DNA of 36,136 nucleotides from Patescibacteria group bacterium (GTDB lineage: Bacteria; Patescibacteriota; Microgenomatia; Woykebacterales; 2-01-FULL-43-14). The position numbers were made by a program, and so were the translations under genes. Of this stretch, positions 36,008 to 36,136 are shown in pieces; the first letter of the stretch is position 1; every line of letters begins with the position of its first letter. Below the pieces are notes generated by a model. It saw nothing but the letters and a program-made list of their open reading frames with translations. It searched no databases and was not told the origin of the DNA. Location: NCBI GenBank assembly GCA_023485445.1, contig JAMCZT010000036.1, forward strand, positions 1-36,136, in the 5' to 3' direction.

Positions 36008-36136
36008 TCAATATCTTTAACTTGGCTGTTTGAATTTTGAATTTGTTTATATAGTTTCTGGGATATTTTCTTAACTCGCTGCCTTAATTTTTGGTCTTCA
36101 ATATTTTGATAAGCGGTGTAAATCGTATTTAAATCA

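Noticed and set aside
1-36136. Alternative genetic code (TGA = Gly, as in Gracilibacteria/SR1)
   Set aside because: Long conserved genes (hppA, ppsA, purB, virB4) are intact under the standard code, and genes such as 2898-3434 terminate at TGA; only two small ORFs contain in-frame TGA.

Overview
The window looks like a Patescibacteria/CPR-type chromosome segment: compact genes, standard genetic code, many strong SDs and intrinsic terminators. Housekeeping genes include hppA, metK with a SAM-I riboswitch, fba-like, ppsA, purB, GH130, DedA and an ECF-type sigma factor. A variable region (about 20.1-26.6 kb) carries gene fragments, Fic, PLD-like, XRE and zinc-ribbon genes. A T4SS-like operon occupies 30.4-35.6 kb (pilin, VirB6-like, PrgI-like, split VirB4, M23 peptidase). 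The most striking signal is at about 26.7-30.1 kb. A 226-aa possible RAMP/Cas7-like protein and an XPD/DinG-type helicase are each followed, directly after their stop codons, by an array that is neither coding nor classical CRISPR. Each array has long tracts of strictly 5-nt-phased NNNGT pentamers (67 of 74 end in GT) separated by covarying hairpins and closed by a terminator. A decayed single unit sits after purB. When the variable NNN triplets are concatenated and GT is dropped, the result looks like natural coding DNA, including an SD+ATG-like start. My hypothesis is a previously undescribed RNA-guided system with a discontinuous 3-read/2-skip guide. Other notable signals are a large structured ncRNA candidate at 0.6-1.38 kb, two small ORFs with in-frame TGA, repeated 3'-end fragments of an M23 peptidase gene, and a duplicated hppA 3' tail. 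All calls are by eye from sequence; no searches were run.
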